Of a stretch of 64,000 nt of DNA, positions 33,290 to 41,832 are shown piece by piece. Location: the NCBI RefSeq assembly GCF_021202945.1, contig NZ_JAJOYR010000003.1, forward strand, positions 1-64,000, in the 5' to 3' direction. The notes under the pieces are model-generated. The model was not told where the DNA came from, ran no database searches, and saw only the letters and a program-made list of their open reading frames with translations. This DNA comes from Stenotrophomonas sp. SY1 (GTDB taxonomy: Bacteria; Pseudomonadota; Gammaproteobacteria; Xanthomonadales; Xanthomonadaceae). The stretch's first letter is position 1, and each line of letters opens with the position of its first letter. Made by a program: the position numbers and the translations under genes.

Positions 33290-34129
33290 TCAGCGCGCTT
33301 CGGAGATGTTGGAAGTCAGTGCCGCGGTTTCCGCAGCGCAGTCACGCGGCATTGGCAGATCCAGCGTGCGCGATTGCTCCAGCTCGCGGCGTGCCTTGGC
33401 CAGGTCGGCGACGAACTCCGGGTTGTCATGCAGGCGCGCCACCGTGGCCGCGCCCATGAAACGGCCCTGCTGCACATCGCTGTACCAATGCACGTTGCAG
33501 ACCAGACGGCTGTGGCCGTAGTTGCGGCCACGCTCCAGCAGCGCGGTGGCGTGGTCCGGTGCGATTTCGGCCAGGATCAACGCCCAGGCCCAGCCGATGG
33601 CGGTGTGCCCGGACGGATACGAGCCGCTCTTGCGCAGGCCTTCCTCGTCTTCCGGGGTGCAGGTCGGCGCGTTGTTGACCATGAACGGACGCGGGCGCTG
33701 GTAATGGGTCTTTGCCGCCTTGGTGGCCGCGCTCGCATCGATGCGGCTGCGTTCGAGCAGGCGATACAGCGTGGGCGCGTGTTTGGCGGTGACCGGGACG
33801 CCCAGCGCGCAGCTGAACTGGTCGGCCCCGGCCGGGAACTTCAGGTCGGCATCGGTATGTGCCTGCTGGAAGCGCGCACTGCCGCGCATGCTGATGGCTT
33901 CACGGGCGACGGCTTCGTCCAGCTGTGCCCAGGCCGAGCCTGCGGCCGGCGGGGCCGGGCTCAGTGCCAGGCTGTCGGGAATGGCATCGCCATGCAGGTA
34001 GCCGCTCACGCCGTGCTTGGCGTCGGCGGTGGGGGCAGGGGAGGAGGAAGGAGTGCTGGAGCAGGCGGCGAGCGCGGCGGCCAGCGCCAGGGCTGCGGTC
34101 AGGCGCAGCGGGAATCGGATACGTGACAT
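33290..34129 (-). CDS. Class A non-specific acid phosphatase (PAP2 superfamily) lipoprotein
   Basis: 279 residues. ATG 34129 gives a lipoprotein signal with lipobox LAAC. The phosphatase signature is complete: KTHYQRPRPF, GSYPSGHT and SRLVCNVHWYSDV, with both catalytic His and the Arg residues. This is the PhoN/PhoC type, which removes phosphate from organic phosphoesters in the periplasm. Three Cys in the mature part may pair. No PHO box is evident. It is a single gene bordered by a repeat pair that could terminate it and the ABC gene. Confidence 0.92.
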   Translation of the reverse strand: MSRIRFPLRLTAALALAAALAACSSTPSSSPAPTADAKHGVSGYLHGDAIPDSLALSPAPPAAGSAWAQLDEAVAREAISMRGSARFQQAHTDADLKFPAGADQFSCALGVPVTAKHAPTLYRLLERSRIDASAATKAAKTHYQRPRPFMVNNAPTCTPEDEEGLRKSGSYPSGHTAIGWAWALILAEIAPDHATALLERGRNYGHSRLVCNVHWYSDVQQGRFMGAATVARLHDNPEFVADLAKARRELEQSRTLDLPMPRDCAAETAALTSNISEAR

Positions 34130-34212
34130 TGCAGGGACGACAGGGACGGCGGAACGGGCCGGCATCATCGCATCATGGACTAGGGACTGTGTGTGGGGAT
34201 TAGTCAGCCAAT

Positions 34213-34347
34213 GCACCCCTCCCCAACCCTCCCCTGTGCCTTCGGCGCAAGGGAGGGGGAAGATCGCGTGATCGGCGGAAGCATCAGGCTGCGGCTGTTT
34301 GCCCCCTCCCTTGCGCCGAGGGCGCAGGGGAGGGTTGGGGAGGGGTG
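34213..34347. repeat. Paired ~47-bp inverted repeat
   Basis: Left arm from 34213 (GCACCCCTCCCCAACCCTCC then CTGTGCCTTCGGCGCAAGGG) and right arm ending near 34347 are inverse copies with two mismatches by my count, both of which keep G-T pairing. The loop is about 40 bases. It lies between the phosphatase and ABC genes. Confidence 0.85.
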
Positions 34348-34355
34348 CGGTTCCC

Positions 34356-35174
34356 TCATTCCACCCAGGCCGTCAGCCGGCCGGCTTCCTCGCGCACTTC
34401 GATCGGGCCACCAAACACCTCCGACAGCGGCGCCGAGCGCAACAGCTCCTCACGCGGGCCATCAGCGAAGATGCGCCCGCCCTTCATCAGCACCACGCGG
34501 GCGATTTCCGGAATCACCTCCTCGATGTGGTGGGTGACCAGCACCAGGGTGATGCCCTGCTGGGCCAGGTGGCGCATGGTGTCGATCAGGTGCTGGCGCG
34601 AGATCAGGTCCAGCCCGGTGGAGGGCTCGTCCAGCAGCAGCGCCTTGGGCTGGTTGACCAGGGCGCGGGCGATCAGCACGCGGCGGGTCTCGCCGGCCGA
34701 CAGTTCGGCGTAGCTGCGGCCCAGCAGCGGCAGGGCACGGGCCAGCCCCAGCGCCTCGCGGGCACGCTGACGCATGGCCTCGGTGACGTCACGGTGCGCC
34801 GGCACCACGTAGCTGGCGAAGAAGCCGGAAATCACCGCCTCCTCCACGCTCAGCCCCGGCATGTCGGCCAGGTTGCTGGACAGGTCGCCGGTGACGATGC
34901 CCAGCTGCGAGCGCAGCCGGTCCACCTGCCAGCGGGTCTGCCCCAGCACCTGCACCGGCACGGGGCCATCGGCGCGTGCCAGCGGATACAACTCGCGCGT
35001 GATCAGCTTGATGAATGAGGACTTTCCGCAGCCGTTCGGGCCGAGGATGGCGGTGTGCTGGCCCTGCTCGATGCGCAGGTTCAGTTCATGCAGGACGCGC
35101 ACCTGGCCGCGCACGACGCAGGCATGGTTCAGCTCGATCAAGGGTGCCGCGATGGCGGCCGGGGCAATGGACAT
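34356..35174 (-). CDS. Stand-alone ABC transporter ATP-binding protein
   Basis: 272 residues with every ABC motif: Walker A GPNGCGKSS, signature LSAGETRRVLIAR, Walker B ALLLDEP, and the switch His in THHIEE. The LNHACVVRGQVRVLHELNLRIEQGQHT opening and the absence of a membrane partner resemble ModF/YlmA-type ATPases. The gene has no permease or binding protein neighbour, so it may energise a permease encoded elsewhere or have a regulatory role. It is divergent from a fatty-acid desaturase with a 126-base gap. Confidence 0.9.
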   Translation of the reverse strand: MSIAPAAIAAPLIELNHACVVRGQVRVLHELNLRIEQGQHTAILGPNGCGKSSFIKLITRELYPLARADGPVPVQVLGQTRWQVDRLRSQLGIVTGDLSSNLADMPGLSVEEAVISGFFASYVVPAHRDVTEAMRQRAREALGLARALPLLGRSYAELSAGETRRVLIARALVNQPKALLLDEPSTGLDLISRQHLIDTMRHLAQQGITLVLVTHHIEEVIPEIARVVLMKGGRIFADGPREELLRSAPLSEVFGGPIEVREEAGRLTAWVE

Positions 35175-35300
35175 TCAGATGTGAAAGGCAGCTGAGGATT
35201 CGACCAACGGATGAGCCGCGGGCGGATGAAGTTTGCAGCGGCAGGCCCCATCATGTGTAGCACTGGTTTCATCTGGCACCGACCTGCCTGGAGTTCTGCA

Positions 35301-36503
35301 ATGTCCGAAGCGCTGCTCACGTTTCTCACCGGTGGCATTGCCGGCCTGGGCTGGTGGGGCATGCTGGCGGTGCTGCTGGTGTTCACCCAGCTCACCATCT
35401 TCGCGGTGACCTTGTACCTGCACCGCAGCCAGGCCCATCGCGGCGTGGATTTCCATCCGGTCATCTCCCACTTCTTCCGTTTCTGGGTGTGGCTGACCAC
35501 CTCGATGATCACCCGCGAGTGGGTGGCCATCCACCGCAAGCACCACGCCAAGGTGGAAACCGAGGACGATCCGCACAGCCCGGTCACCAAGGGCATCGGC
35601 CAGGTGTTCTGGCGCGGCGTGGAGCTGTACCGCGAAGCGCGCGCGCAGCGTGCCGATATCGAACAGTACGGGCGCGGTGCGCCGGAGGACTGGGTCGAGC
35701 GCCACGTGTACACCCCGCATGCCAACCTTGGCCCGGTGCTGCTGTTCGCGGTCAACACGGTGCTGTTCGGCCTGCCGGGCATCGCCTTGTGGGCGATCCA
35801 GATGGCGTGGATTCCGTTCTGGGCGGCGGGCGTGGTCAACGGCCTGGGCCATTGGTGGGGTTACCGCAATTTCGAATCGGCCGACACCTCGACCAACCTG
35901 ACGCCCTGGGCGTTGTGGATCGGCGGCGAAGAGCTGCACAACAACCACCATGCCTTCCCGAGTTCGGCACGGTTCTCGATGCGGCGCTGGGAGTTCGATA
36001 TCGGCTGGCAGGCCATCCGCCTGCTGCAGATGCTGCGTCTGGCCAAGGTGCTGCGCGTGGCGCCGACCATGGACATCCGCCCCAACATCGCCGTGCCCGA
36101 TGCCGACACGCTCAAGGCGTTGCTGTCGCACCGCTTCCAGGCCATGACCGATTACCAGCGCAACGTGTTCGCACCGGCCCTGAAGGAAGAAGCCGCCGCT
36201 GCCGGCGCCAAGCTGCGCAAGCTGTTGCCAAGGCGCATGCGCAAGGGCCTGGTCAATGACGGTCGCTGGCTCAAGCCGGCCTGCCGCGAACAGTTGAACC
36301 AATGGGTGCAGCAGCGCCCGCGCATCCAGCAGCTGGTCGAACACCGCGCGCGGCTGTCGGCGTTGCTGGAAGCCCGCAGCCACGACGCGGCCGAGCGCCT
36401 GCGCCAGCTGCAACAGTGGTGCCAGGAAGCAGAGGCCAGCGGCAGTGCCGCGCTGCAGGCCTATGCGGCGCGCCTGAAGGGCTACTCGCTCAGCGGCGCA
36501 TGA
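35301..36503 (+). CDS. Acyl-lipid/acyl-CoA fatty acid desaturase
   Basis: 400 residues; ATG 35301 follows GGAG at good spacing. The three histidine boxes are clear: HRSQAH, HRKHH and HNNHH, and hydrophobic pairs surround them (LAVLLVFTQLTIFAVTLYL). It should introduce a double bond (probably delta-9) into fatty-acyl chains at the membrane, helping fluidity control. The last ~120 residues form an extra Arg/Ala/Gln-rich helical extension (LRKLLPRRMRKGL onwards) not needed for the desaturase core. Its stop overlaps the start of the EF-hand gene by four bases. Confidence 0.92.
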   Translation: MSEALLTFLTGGIAGLGWWGMLAVLLVFTQLTIFAVTLYLHRSQAHRGVDFHPVISHFFRFWVWLTTSMITREWVAIHRKHHAKVETEDDPHSPVTKGIGQVFWRGVELYREARAQRADIEQYGRGAPEDWVERHVYTPHANLGPVLLFAVNTVLFGLPGIALWAIQMAWIPFWAAGVVNGLGHWWGYRNFESADTSTNLTPWALWIGGEELHNNHHAFPSSARFSMRRWEFDIGWQAIRLLQMLRLAKVLRVAPTMDIRPNIAVPDADTLKALLSHRFQAMTDYQRNVFAPALKEEAAAAGAKLRKLLPRRMRKGLVNDGRWLKPACREQLNQWVQQRPRIQQLVEHRARLSALLEARSHDAAERLRQLQQWCQEAEASGSAALQAYAARLKGYSLSGA

Positions 36504-36832
36504 TCGGCCGCTTGATCGCCGCTGGCCTGCTGCTGGTGGCGCTGCCAGTAGCCGCGCAGGTACAGGACACCACTGCGTACCTGCAGCGGATGGATGCCGA
36601 TGCCGATGGCCGGGTAAGCCCGGACGAATACCTGCAGTGGATGTTCTATGCATTCGACCGCATGGATCGCAATGGCAACGGCGTGCTTGAGGCAGCGGAA
36701 CAGCCAGGCGGACGTGGCAAGCCGATCACCCGCGAGGAGCAGCGGCAGGTGATCCTGGCGCGTTTTGCCCGGCAGGATGCCGACAGCGATGGTTACCTGA
36801 GTGCCCGCGAGTTGATGGCACCACCGCGTTGA
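36500..36832 (+). CDS. Small exported EF-hand calcium-binding protein
   Basis: 110 residues with a signal peptide (LIAAGLLLVALPVAAQ). Three canonical EF-hand loops are visible: DADADGRVSPDE, DRNGNGVLEAAE and DADSDGYLSARE, so it should bind calcium in the periplasm. It overlaps the desaturase gene by four bases (ATGA), suggesting co-translation, though one protein is in the membrane and the other exported. No target is known. Related small EF-hand proteins occur in xanthomonads. Confidence 0.88.
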   Translation: MIGRLIAAGLLLVALPVAAQVQDTTAYLQRMDADADGRVSPDEYLQWMFYAFDRMDRNGNGVLEAAEQPGGRGKPITREEQRQVILARFARQDADSDGYLSARELMAPPR

Positions 36833-36887
36833 TGCAACGGCAGCCTGCGATCAGAATGGCGCCCGTCATGCATGCAGGGGATCAAGG

Positions 36888-37355
36888 ATGAAGCCGTTTT
36901 TCGCGCCGCTTGTGGCCGCCACGTTGTTCGCCACGCCGGTCATGGCGCTGGCGTTTTCACTGGGCAACAAGCCCTATGTGCAACCGGTGGAAGGCGAGCC
37001 GGCGGCCGAGGTGAGCATCGATCCCGGACTTGGCATCGTGGGCGCGCTGAACTTCAACGAGGACGGTTGTTATATCGGCCGTACCGGCGCCGAAACGTTG
37101 CGCGTGCATGCACAGCGCAAGGCGCATATGGATGTGCAGATCCGGGATGGCCGCAAGACGTGTACGGTCACCTTCGCTTTCACCCCGCAGGAAGGCCATC
37201 AGTACCGGGTGTTGCAGGGCCTGGAGCCATCGCGTGGCGGGCAATGCTCGGTGATGGTGATGGGCAAGGCTGCCGATGGCGCCGACGCGACGGTGGATGT
37301 GCAGCCTTTCGAAATGCGCGTGCGTGGCTTTGGTTGCCTGCGCGCCAGCGAGTAA
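36888..37355 (+). CDS. Hypothetical periplasmic protein
   Basis: 155 residues with a signal peptide (FAPLVAATLFATPVMALA). The mature protein is beta-rich with four Cys (DGCYIG, RKTCTV, GGQCSV, GFGCLR) that could form two disulfides. I do not recognise a family. It has a ribosome site (GGGGATCAAGG) and sits between the EF-hand gene and mutM on the same strand, 55 bases after the former. Confidence 0.7.
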   Translation: MKPFFAPLVAATLFATPVMALAFSLGNKPYVQPVEGEPAAEVSIDPGLGIVGALNFNEDGCYIGRTGAETLRVHAQRKAHMDVQIRDGRKTCTVTFAFTPQEGHQYRVLQGLEPSRGGQCSVMVMGKAADGADATVDVQPFEMRVRGFGCLRASE

Positions 37356-37397
37356 GCCCGCCCGGTTTTACGGGGGCGTAATCATCAGGATTGAGCG

Positions 37398-38210
37398 ATG
37401 CCAGAACTCCCCGAAGTAGAAACCACCCGCCGAGGCCTGGAGCCACACCTGCAAGGGCGGCGCATCCACGGCGTGATCCTGCGCCGCCCGGACCTGCGCT
37501 GGCCGATCCCGGCGGAGATCGAACAGCAGCTGCCGGGCCAGCGCATCGAAGCGATCCGCCGTCGTGCCAAGTACCTGCTGCTGGATACCGATGCCGGCAG
37601 CGCATTGCTGCATCTGGGCATGTCCGGCAGCTTGCGGGTGCTACCCGGCGACACGCCGGTGCGCGCGCATGACCATGTCGACATCAGCCTGGAGGATGGC
37701 CGCCTGCTGCGGTTCAACGACCCGCGCCGGTTTGGCTGCCTGTTGTGGCAGCCCGCCGGTGAGACGCACGAGCTGCTGCGCGATCCTGGTCCGGAGCCAC
37801 TGGACGACGTGTTCGACGGCGACTACCTGTTCCATCGCAGCCGTGGCCGCAGCGCATCGGTGAAGACCTTCCTGATGGACCAGCGCATCGTCGTCGGCGT
37901 GGGCAACATCTATGCGGCCGAAAGCCTGTTCATGGCCGGCATCAATCCGTTGCGCGAGGCGGGCAAGGTGTCGCGGGCGCGCTATCAACGCCTGGGCGAC
38001 GCAGTGAAGGAAATCCTCGGCCACGCCATCACCCGTGGTGGCACCACGCTGCGCGATTTCATCAGCCCGGACGGTGCGCCGGGCTACTTCGAGCAGGAGC
38101 TGCTGGTGTACGGCCGCGAAGGCGAGAACTGCAAGCAGTGTGGCCGGCTGCTGCGTTACGCCAGCATCGGCCAGCGGGCGACGGTGTGGTGCGGGTACTG
38201 CCAGCGCTGA
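37398..38210 (+). CDS. mutM: Formamidopyrimidine-DNA glycosylase
   Basis: 270 residues, the normal Fpg size. The N-terminus [17 protein letters not shown] carries the catalytic Pro1 and Glu2 after removal of Met. [11 protein letters not shown] and the C-terminal zinc finger [24 protein letters not shown] are complete. It removes 8-oxoguanine and nicks the abasic site. ATG 37398 begins 42 bases after the previous gene. It is followed by a repeat pair that could end the transcript. Confidence 0.97.
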   Translation: MPELPEVETTRRGLEPHLQGRRIHGVILRRPDLRWPIPAEIEQQLPGQRIEAIRRRAKYLLLDTDAGSALLHLGMSGSLRVLPGDTPVRAHDHVDISLEDGRLLRFNDPRRFGCLLWQPAGETHELLRDPGPEPLDDVFDGDYLFHRSRGRSASVKTFLMDQRIVVGVGNIYAAESLFMAGINPLREAGKVSRARYQRLGDAVKEILGHAITRGGTTLRDFISPDGAPGYFEQELLVYGREGENCKQCGRLLRYASIGQRATVWCGYCQR

Positions 38211-38246
38211 CAGTGGTGGCGGTAGCAGAAGCAGAAGCAGGGCAAC

Positions 38247-38380
38247 GGCACCCCTCCCCAGCCCTCCCCTTGGCTTCGCCAAAGGGAGGGGGCAAAAGCA
38301 TGGCTGCGCTGCGATCCGCTTGACCCGCAGGAACCATCCCTCCCTTGCGCAGCAGGGGAGGGCTGGGGAGGGGTGCCGTT
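38247..38380. repeat. Paired inverted repeat (CACCCCTCCCCAGCCCTCCCC)
   Basis: The outer arms (CACCCCTCCCCAGCCCTCCC near 38247 and its inverse ending near 38380) match closely, but the arm tips differ (TTGGCTTCGCCAA versus TTGCGCAGCAG). It fills the 255-base gap between mutM and opgD, where no gene is seen. Confidence 0.8.
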
Positions 38381-38465
38381 GCTCTGCTTTGAATCCCCCA
38401 GCCACTCACTCCCGAGTTAGTGACGGTATGCCTATCATGCGCAACCTCCCGCTTCGGATGACTGC

Positions 38466-40067
38466 ATGCAACGCCGCGATTTCCTCCGCCGCGCCTCGCT
38501 GGCCTTGGCCGCTTTCGGCATTCCGGCGCTGCCGGCCTGTGCCGCCGCCGACAAACAGCTGGGCCTGCGCCGTATCGGCCAACCGCAGCCTTTCGATTTC
38601 GCCGCGCTGAAGGGCCAGGCCCGCGCGCTGGCCGCCGCGCCGTACCAGAGCCACAAGCGCGTGCTTCCGGCCGAGCTGGAAGCGCTGGACTGGGACCAGT
38701 ACCAGTCCATCCGCTACCGCCAGGACCACGCGCTGTGGGCCAACCAGCCGGGCAAGTTCCAGGCCAAGTTCTTCCACCTCGGGCTGTACTTCCATTCGCC
38801 GGTGCGGATGTTCGACGTGGCCGACGGCAAGGCACAGGAACTGGCCTACGACGGTGAAGCCTTCGATTACGGCAAGAGCGGCATCCACGGCAAGCGCCTG
38901 CCGGCCGACCTCGGCTTTGCCGGCTTCCGGTTGAACACCCGTGCCGATACCGACCGCGACTTCGCCGCCTTCCTTGGCGCGAGCTACTTCCGCGCGGTCG
39001 GCAAGGAAGGCCAGTACGGCCAATCCGCGCGCGGCCTGGCGATCGACACCGGCATGGGCAAGCCGGAAGAGTTTCCGGATTTCATCGCCTATTACCTGGA
39101 ACAGCCCAGCGGTGATTCGAACACGATCATCGTCTACGGCCTGCTTGATTCGCCCAGCGTGGCCGGCGCGTATCGCTTTGCGATCACCAACGGCGACGTG
39201 CTGTTGATGGACATCGACAGCGCCCTGTACCCGCGCAAGGAAATCGAGCGCCTGGGCATCGCACCGTGCACCAGCATGTACCAGGTCGGTGAGAACGACC
39301 GCCGCATGGATTGGGACTGGCGCCCGGAAATCCATGACACCGACGGCCTGTCGATGTGGACCGGTGCCGGCGAGTGGATCTGGCGGCCGCTGTGCAACCC
39401 GGCGCACCTGCGCTTCAACATGTTCGTGGACAACAACCCGCGTGGTTTCGGCCTGCTGCAGCGTGACCGCAACTTCGACCATTACCAGGACGACGGCGTG
39501 TTCTACGAGAAGCGCCCGTGCCTGTGGGTGGAGCCGAAGGGGCAGTGGGGCGAGGGTTCGGTGCAACTGGTGGAGATTCCCACGGTTGATGAAACCTTCG
39601 ACAACATCGTCGCGTTCTGGAACCCCAAGGCCAAGCCGCAGCCGGGCCAGGAGCTGCTGGTCGGCTATCGCCTGTACTGGGGCGCCGAACCGCCGGCACG
39701 GCCGCCGCTGGCGCATTGCGTGGCCAGCCGCACCGGCCTGGGCGGGATCATCGGCAAGAAGCGTGAGTATTTCTCATGGCGCTTCGCGGTGGATTTCGAA
39801 GGCGGCGAGCTGGCCAGCCTGATCGACAAGGGCGAAGTGGAAGCAGTGGTGGAGACCAGCCGCGGCAAGGTCGAGATCGTCTCGGCGCGGCCGTTGCGCG
39901 AGATCAAGGGCTACCGCGCGATGTTCGACCTGGTGCCGCCGGAAGGCAGCTACGACCAGATCGACATCCGCCTGTACCTGCGCAGCGGCGGCAAGACCCT
40001 GACCGAGACGTGGTTGTATCAGTACACCCCGCCGGCAGCGGGCGCGCCGGAGCGGACGCTGTATTGA
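38466..40067 (+). CDS. opgD: Glucans biosynthesis protein D (osmoregulated periplasmic glucans)
   Basis: 533 residues. A twin-arginine signal (MQRRDFLRRASLALAAFGIP) directs it to the periplasm. The body shows OpgG/OpgD landmarks: FDFAALKGQARALA, QYQSIRYRQDHALW, FFHLGLYFHSPVRMF, DNNPRGFGLLQRDR and GEGSVQLVEIPT. OpgD shapes the glucose backbone of periplasmic glucans. The Tat signal and lack of an adjacent opgH favour OpgD over OpgG. Confidence 0.93.
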   Translation: MQRRDFLRRASLALAAFGIPALPACAAADKQLGLRRIGQPQPFDFAALKGQARALAAAPYQSHKRVLPAELEALDWDQYQSIRYRQDHALWANQPGKFQAKFFHLGLYFHSPVRMFDVADGKAQELAYDGEAFDYGKSGIHGKRLPADLGFAGFRLNTRADTDRDFAAFLGASYFRAVGKEGQYGQSARGLAIDTGMGKPEEFPDFIAYYLEQPSGDSNTIIVYGLLDSPSVAGAYRFAITNGDVLLMDIDSALYPRKEIERLGIAPCTSMYQVGENDRRMDWDWRPEIHDTDGLSMWTGAGEWIWRPLCNPAHLRFNMFVDNNPRGFGLLQRDRNFDHYQDDGVFYEKRPCLWVEPKGQWGEGSVQLVEIPTVDETFDNIVAFWNPKAKPQPGQELLVGYRLYWGAEPPARPPLAHCVASRTGLGGIIGKKREYFSWRFAVDFEGGELASLIDKGEVEAVVETSRGKVEIVSARPLREIKGYRAMFDLVPPEGSYDQIDIRLYLRSGGKTLTETWLYQYTPPAAGAPERTLY

Positions 40068-40089
40068 TTGGCTTGAGTCTCTGCTTGAA

Positions 40090-40220
40090 GCACCCCTCCC
40101 CAACCTTCCCCTTGGCTGCGCCAAAGGGAGGGAGCAGAAGCGGGGCTTCACTGTGATTCGACCGACCTGCAGAAACCACCCCCTCCCTTTGGCATCGCCA
40201 AGGGGAGGGTTGGGGAGGGC
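40090..40220. repeat. Paired inverted repeat between opgD and tdk
   Basis: CACCCCTCCCCAACCTTCCCC near 40090 and GGGGAGGGTTGGGGAGGG near 40200-40220 form the arms. Tips differ: TTGGCTGCGCCAA on the left and TTGGCATCGCCAA on the right. The genes on both sides converge, so it could terminate either. Confidence 0.8.
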
Positions 40221-40247
40221 TAACGCTTCTGCCCTCCGCACATCACC

Positions 40248-40868
40248 TCACAACGGCAGCGGCGCCTGCATCGGGTCGATCCGGCCTTCGCCACGGGTGA
40301 TCTTCTTGAACTCGGCGCGGCTGACCGACACATAACGCTCGTTGCCGCCGATCTCCACCTGCGGGCCGTCCTGCACGGCAAAGCCGTTCTCGTCCACGCG
40401 CACGGTCATCGTGGCCTTCTTGCCGCTGTGGCAGATGGTCTTGATCTCCTGCATCTCGTCGGCCCAGGCCAGCAGGTACTGGCTGCCTTCGAACAATTCG
40501 CCACGGAAATCGGTGCGCAGGCCGTAGCACAGCACCGGGATGCGCAGTTCGTCGACCACTTCGGACAATTGCCACACCTGTGCCTTGCTCAGGAACTGTG
40601 CCTCGTCCACCAGCACGCAGCCGAGCTTGCCGTGCTGGGCGATGTCACGTTCGATCAGCTTCTGCAGGTCGGTATCGCGCTCGAACGCGGTGGCTTCGGC
40701 CTGCAGGCCGATCCGCGAGGCGACCACGCCGGTGCCGGCACGGTGGTCCAGGCGCGGGGTCAGCAGGGCCACCCGCATGCCGCGCTCACGGTAGTTGTGC
40801 GCGGACTGGAGCAGGGTGGTGGTCTTGCCGGCGTTCATCGCCGAATAATAGAAATAGAGCTTTGCCAT
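40248..40868 (-). CDS. tdk: Thymidine kinase (type II) lacking the usual zinc ligands
   Basis: 206 residues; ATG 40868 begins [20 protein letters not shown] with the P-loop. DEAQFL (Walker B-like), [22 protein letters not shown] and [10 protein letters not shown] follow in order. It phosphorylates thymidine for salvage. E. coli-type enzymes hold zinc with CxC and CxxH motifs; here the positions read ICHSGKK and SRAEFKK, so one Cys remains and the others are Ser or Glu. The family otherwise looks intact, so activity is likely but the lasso-domain metal site appears to be lost. Confidence 0.94.
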   Translation of the reverse strand: MAKLYFYYSAMNAGKTTTLLQSAHNYRERGMRVALLTPRLDHRAGTGVVASRIGLQAEATAFERDTDLQKLIERDIAQHGKLGCVLVDEAQFLSKAQVWQLSEVVDELRIPVLCYGLRTDFRGELFEGSQYLLAWADEMQEIKTICHSGKKATMTVRVDENGFAVQDGPQVEIGGNERYVSVSRAEFKKITRGEGRIDPMQAPLPL

Positions 40869-40950
40869 GCCGCATTTTAACGCGGCAACGCAAGCGGGTG
40901 CCGACCGGTAATGCGGGTGCAAGGGGCAGTACTGTTGTTGTGTCGATCGT

Positions 40951-41673
40951 TCAGGGCGTGTCGACGTCCGGCGAGGCAGTTTGTGGTGGGCCAACCTCCA
41001 CATTGGAACGCATCGGCCGGGACCAATAAGCGTCCTGGTCGCACCAATACATTTCGGGTCGGTAATAGGTCGGGTCGTAGTACACCGATCCGGAGATGTC
41101 ATTGCCATTTACATCTGTGACATACAGGGCTCCGGTTACCAGGCCTGTACGGCCTCCCGTCATGCTCCGGGTTGCCAGGCGCAGCTCCCTCTCCAGGTTT
41201 GGTTTGGTAACGCTGTCGCTATATCGGGCGTAAACCGCTTGCCCACGATGCACAGCTTCTGCACGTTGCTGTTCATCGAGTTGTGCCCAGTAGGCTTCGC
41301 GCTGAGCAACAAAATTGCGGTAGTTGCGCTCGGCTGCCAGGTCCACCCAAGCATAGGCAAGTGGTTGATCGGCAGCGATTCCAAGGCCCTCCCAGTACAT
41401 GTGGGCGACCATGAGCTGGGAGAATTTGTCCGCATAGTTCGCGGCGCGCTTGAAGTCCCGAAGCGCCTTGGAGTAATTGCGTTTTTTGTAGGCTTCCAGC
41501 GCAGCATTCCGCCAACGCATGTCCGGGTGGGCGTCATAGAAACCAGCGGTCATTATTTCGGCCGGAATGGGCTTTGACGACAAATTGCGACAGGCATCTT
41601 CCGTCGACGCCGCAGCCAGCGCGGGTAGCGCGACAAGCCCCGTGAGAAATACGGCGACCCATGAGTTACGCAT
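40951..41673 (-). CDS. Exported Sel1/TPR-like protein
   Basis: 240 residues; ATG 41673 has AAGGAT seven bases upstream, and the signal peptide ([20 protein letters not shown]) follows. The segment [64 protein letters not shown] resembles Sel1-type helical repeats. The C-terminal part is Tyr/Asp-rich ([16 protein letters not shown]) without a known domain. It is probably periplasmic; its role is unknown. It is divergent from the Rep helicase gene. Confidence 0.75.
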   Translation of the reverse strand: MRNSWVAVFLTGLVALPALAAASTEDACRNLSSKPIPAEIMTAGFYDAHPDMRWRNAALEAYKKRNYSKALRDFKRAANYADKFSQLMVAHMYWEGLGIAADQPLAYAWVDLAAERNYRNFVAQREAYWAQLDEQQRAEAVHRGQAVYARYSDSVTKPNLERELRLATRSMTGGRTGLVTGALYVTDVNGNDISGSVYYDPTYYRPEMYWCDQDAYWSRPMRSNVEVGPPQTASPDVDTP

Positions 41674-41832
41674 GTCATCGATCCTTATGACTGTGTGGCG
41701 CATTCCAGCACCTGAATATGGCTTTTACAACCGTTCACCAAGCTCAATGCGTACACAGCAGCCCTCCCGCAACGATGGTGGGGGGCTCGGCGGCGATGGC
41801 TTACACTGCCTGCCTGCGACTGAAACCACCTC

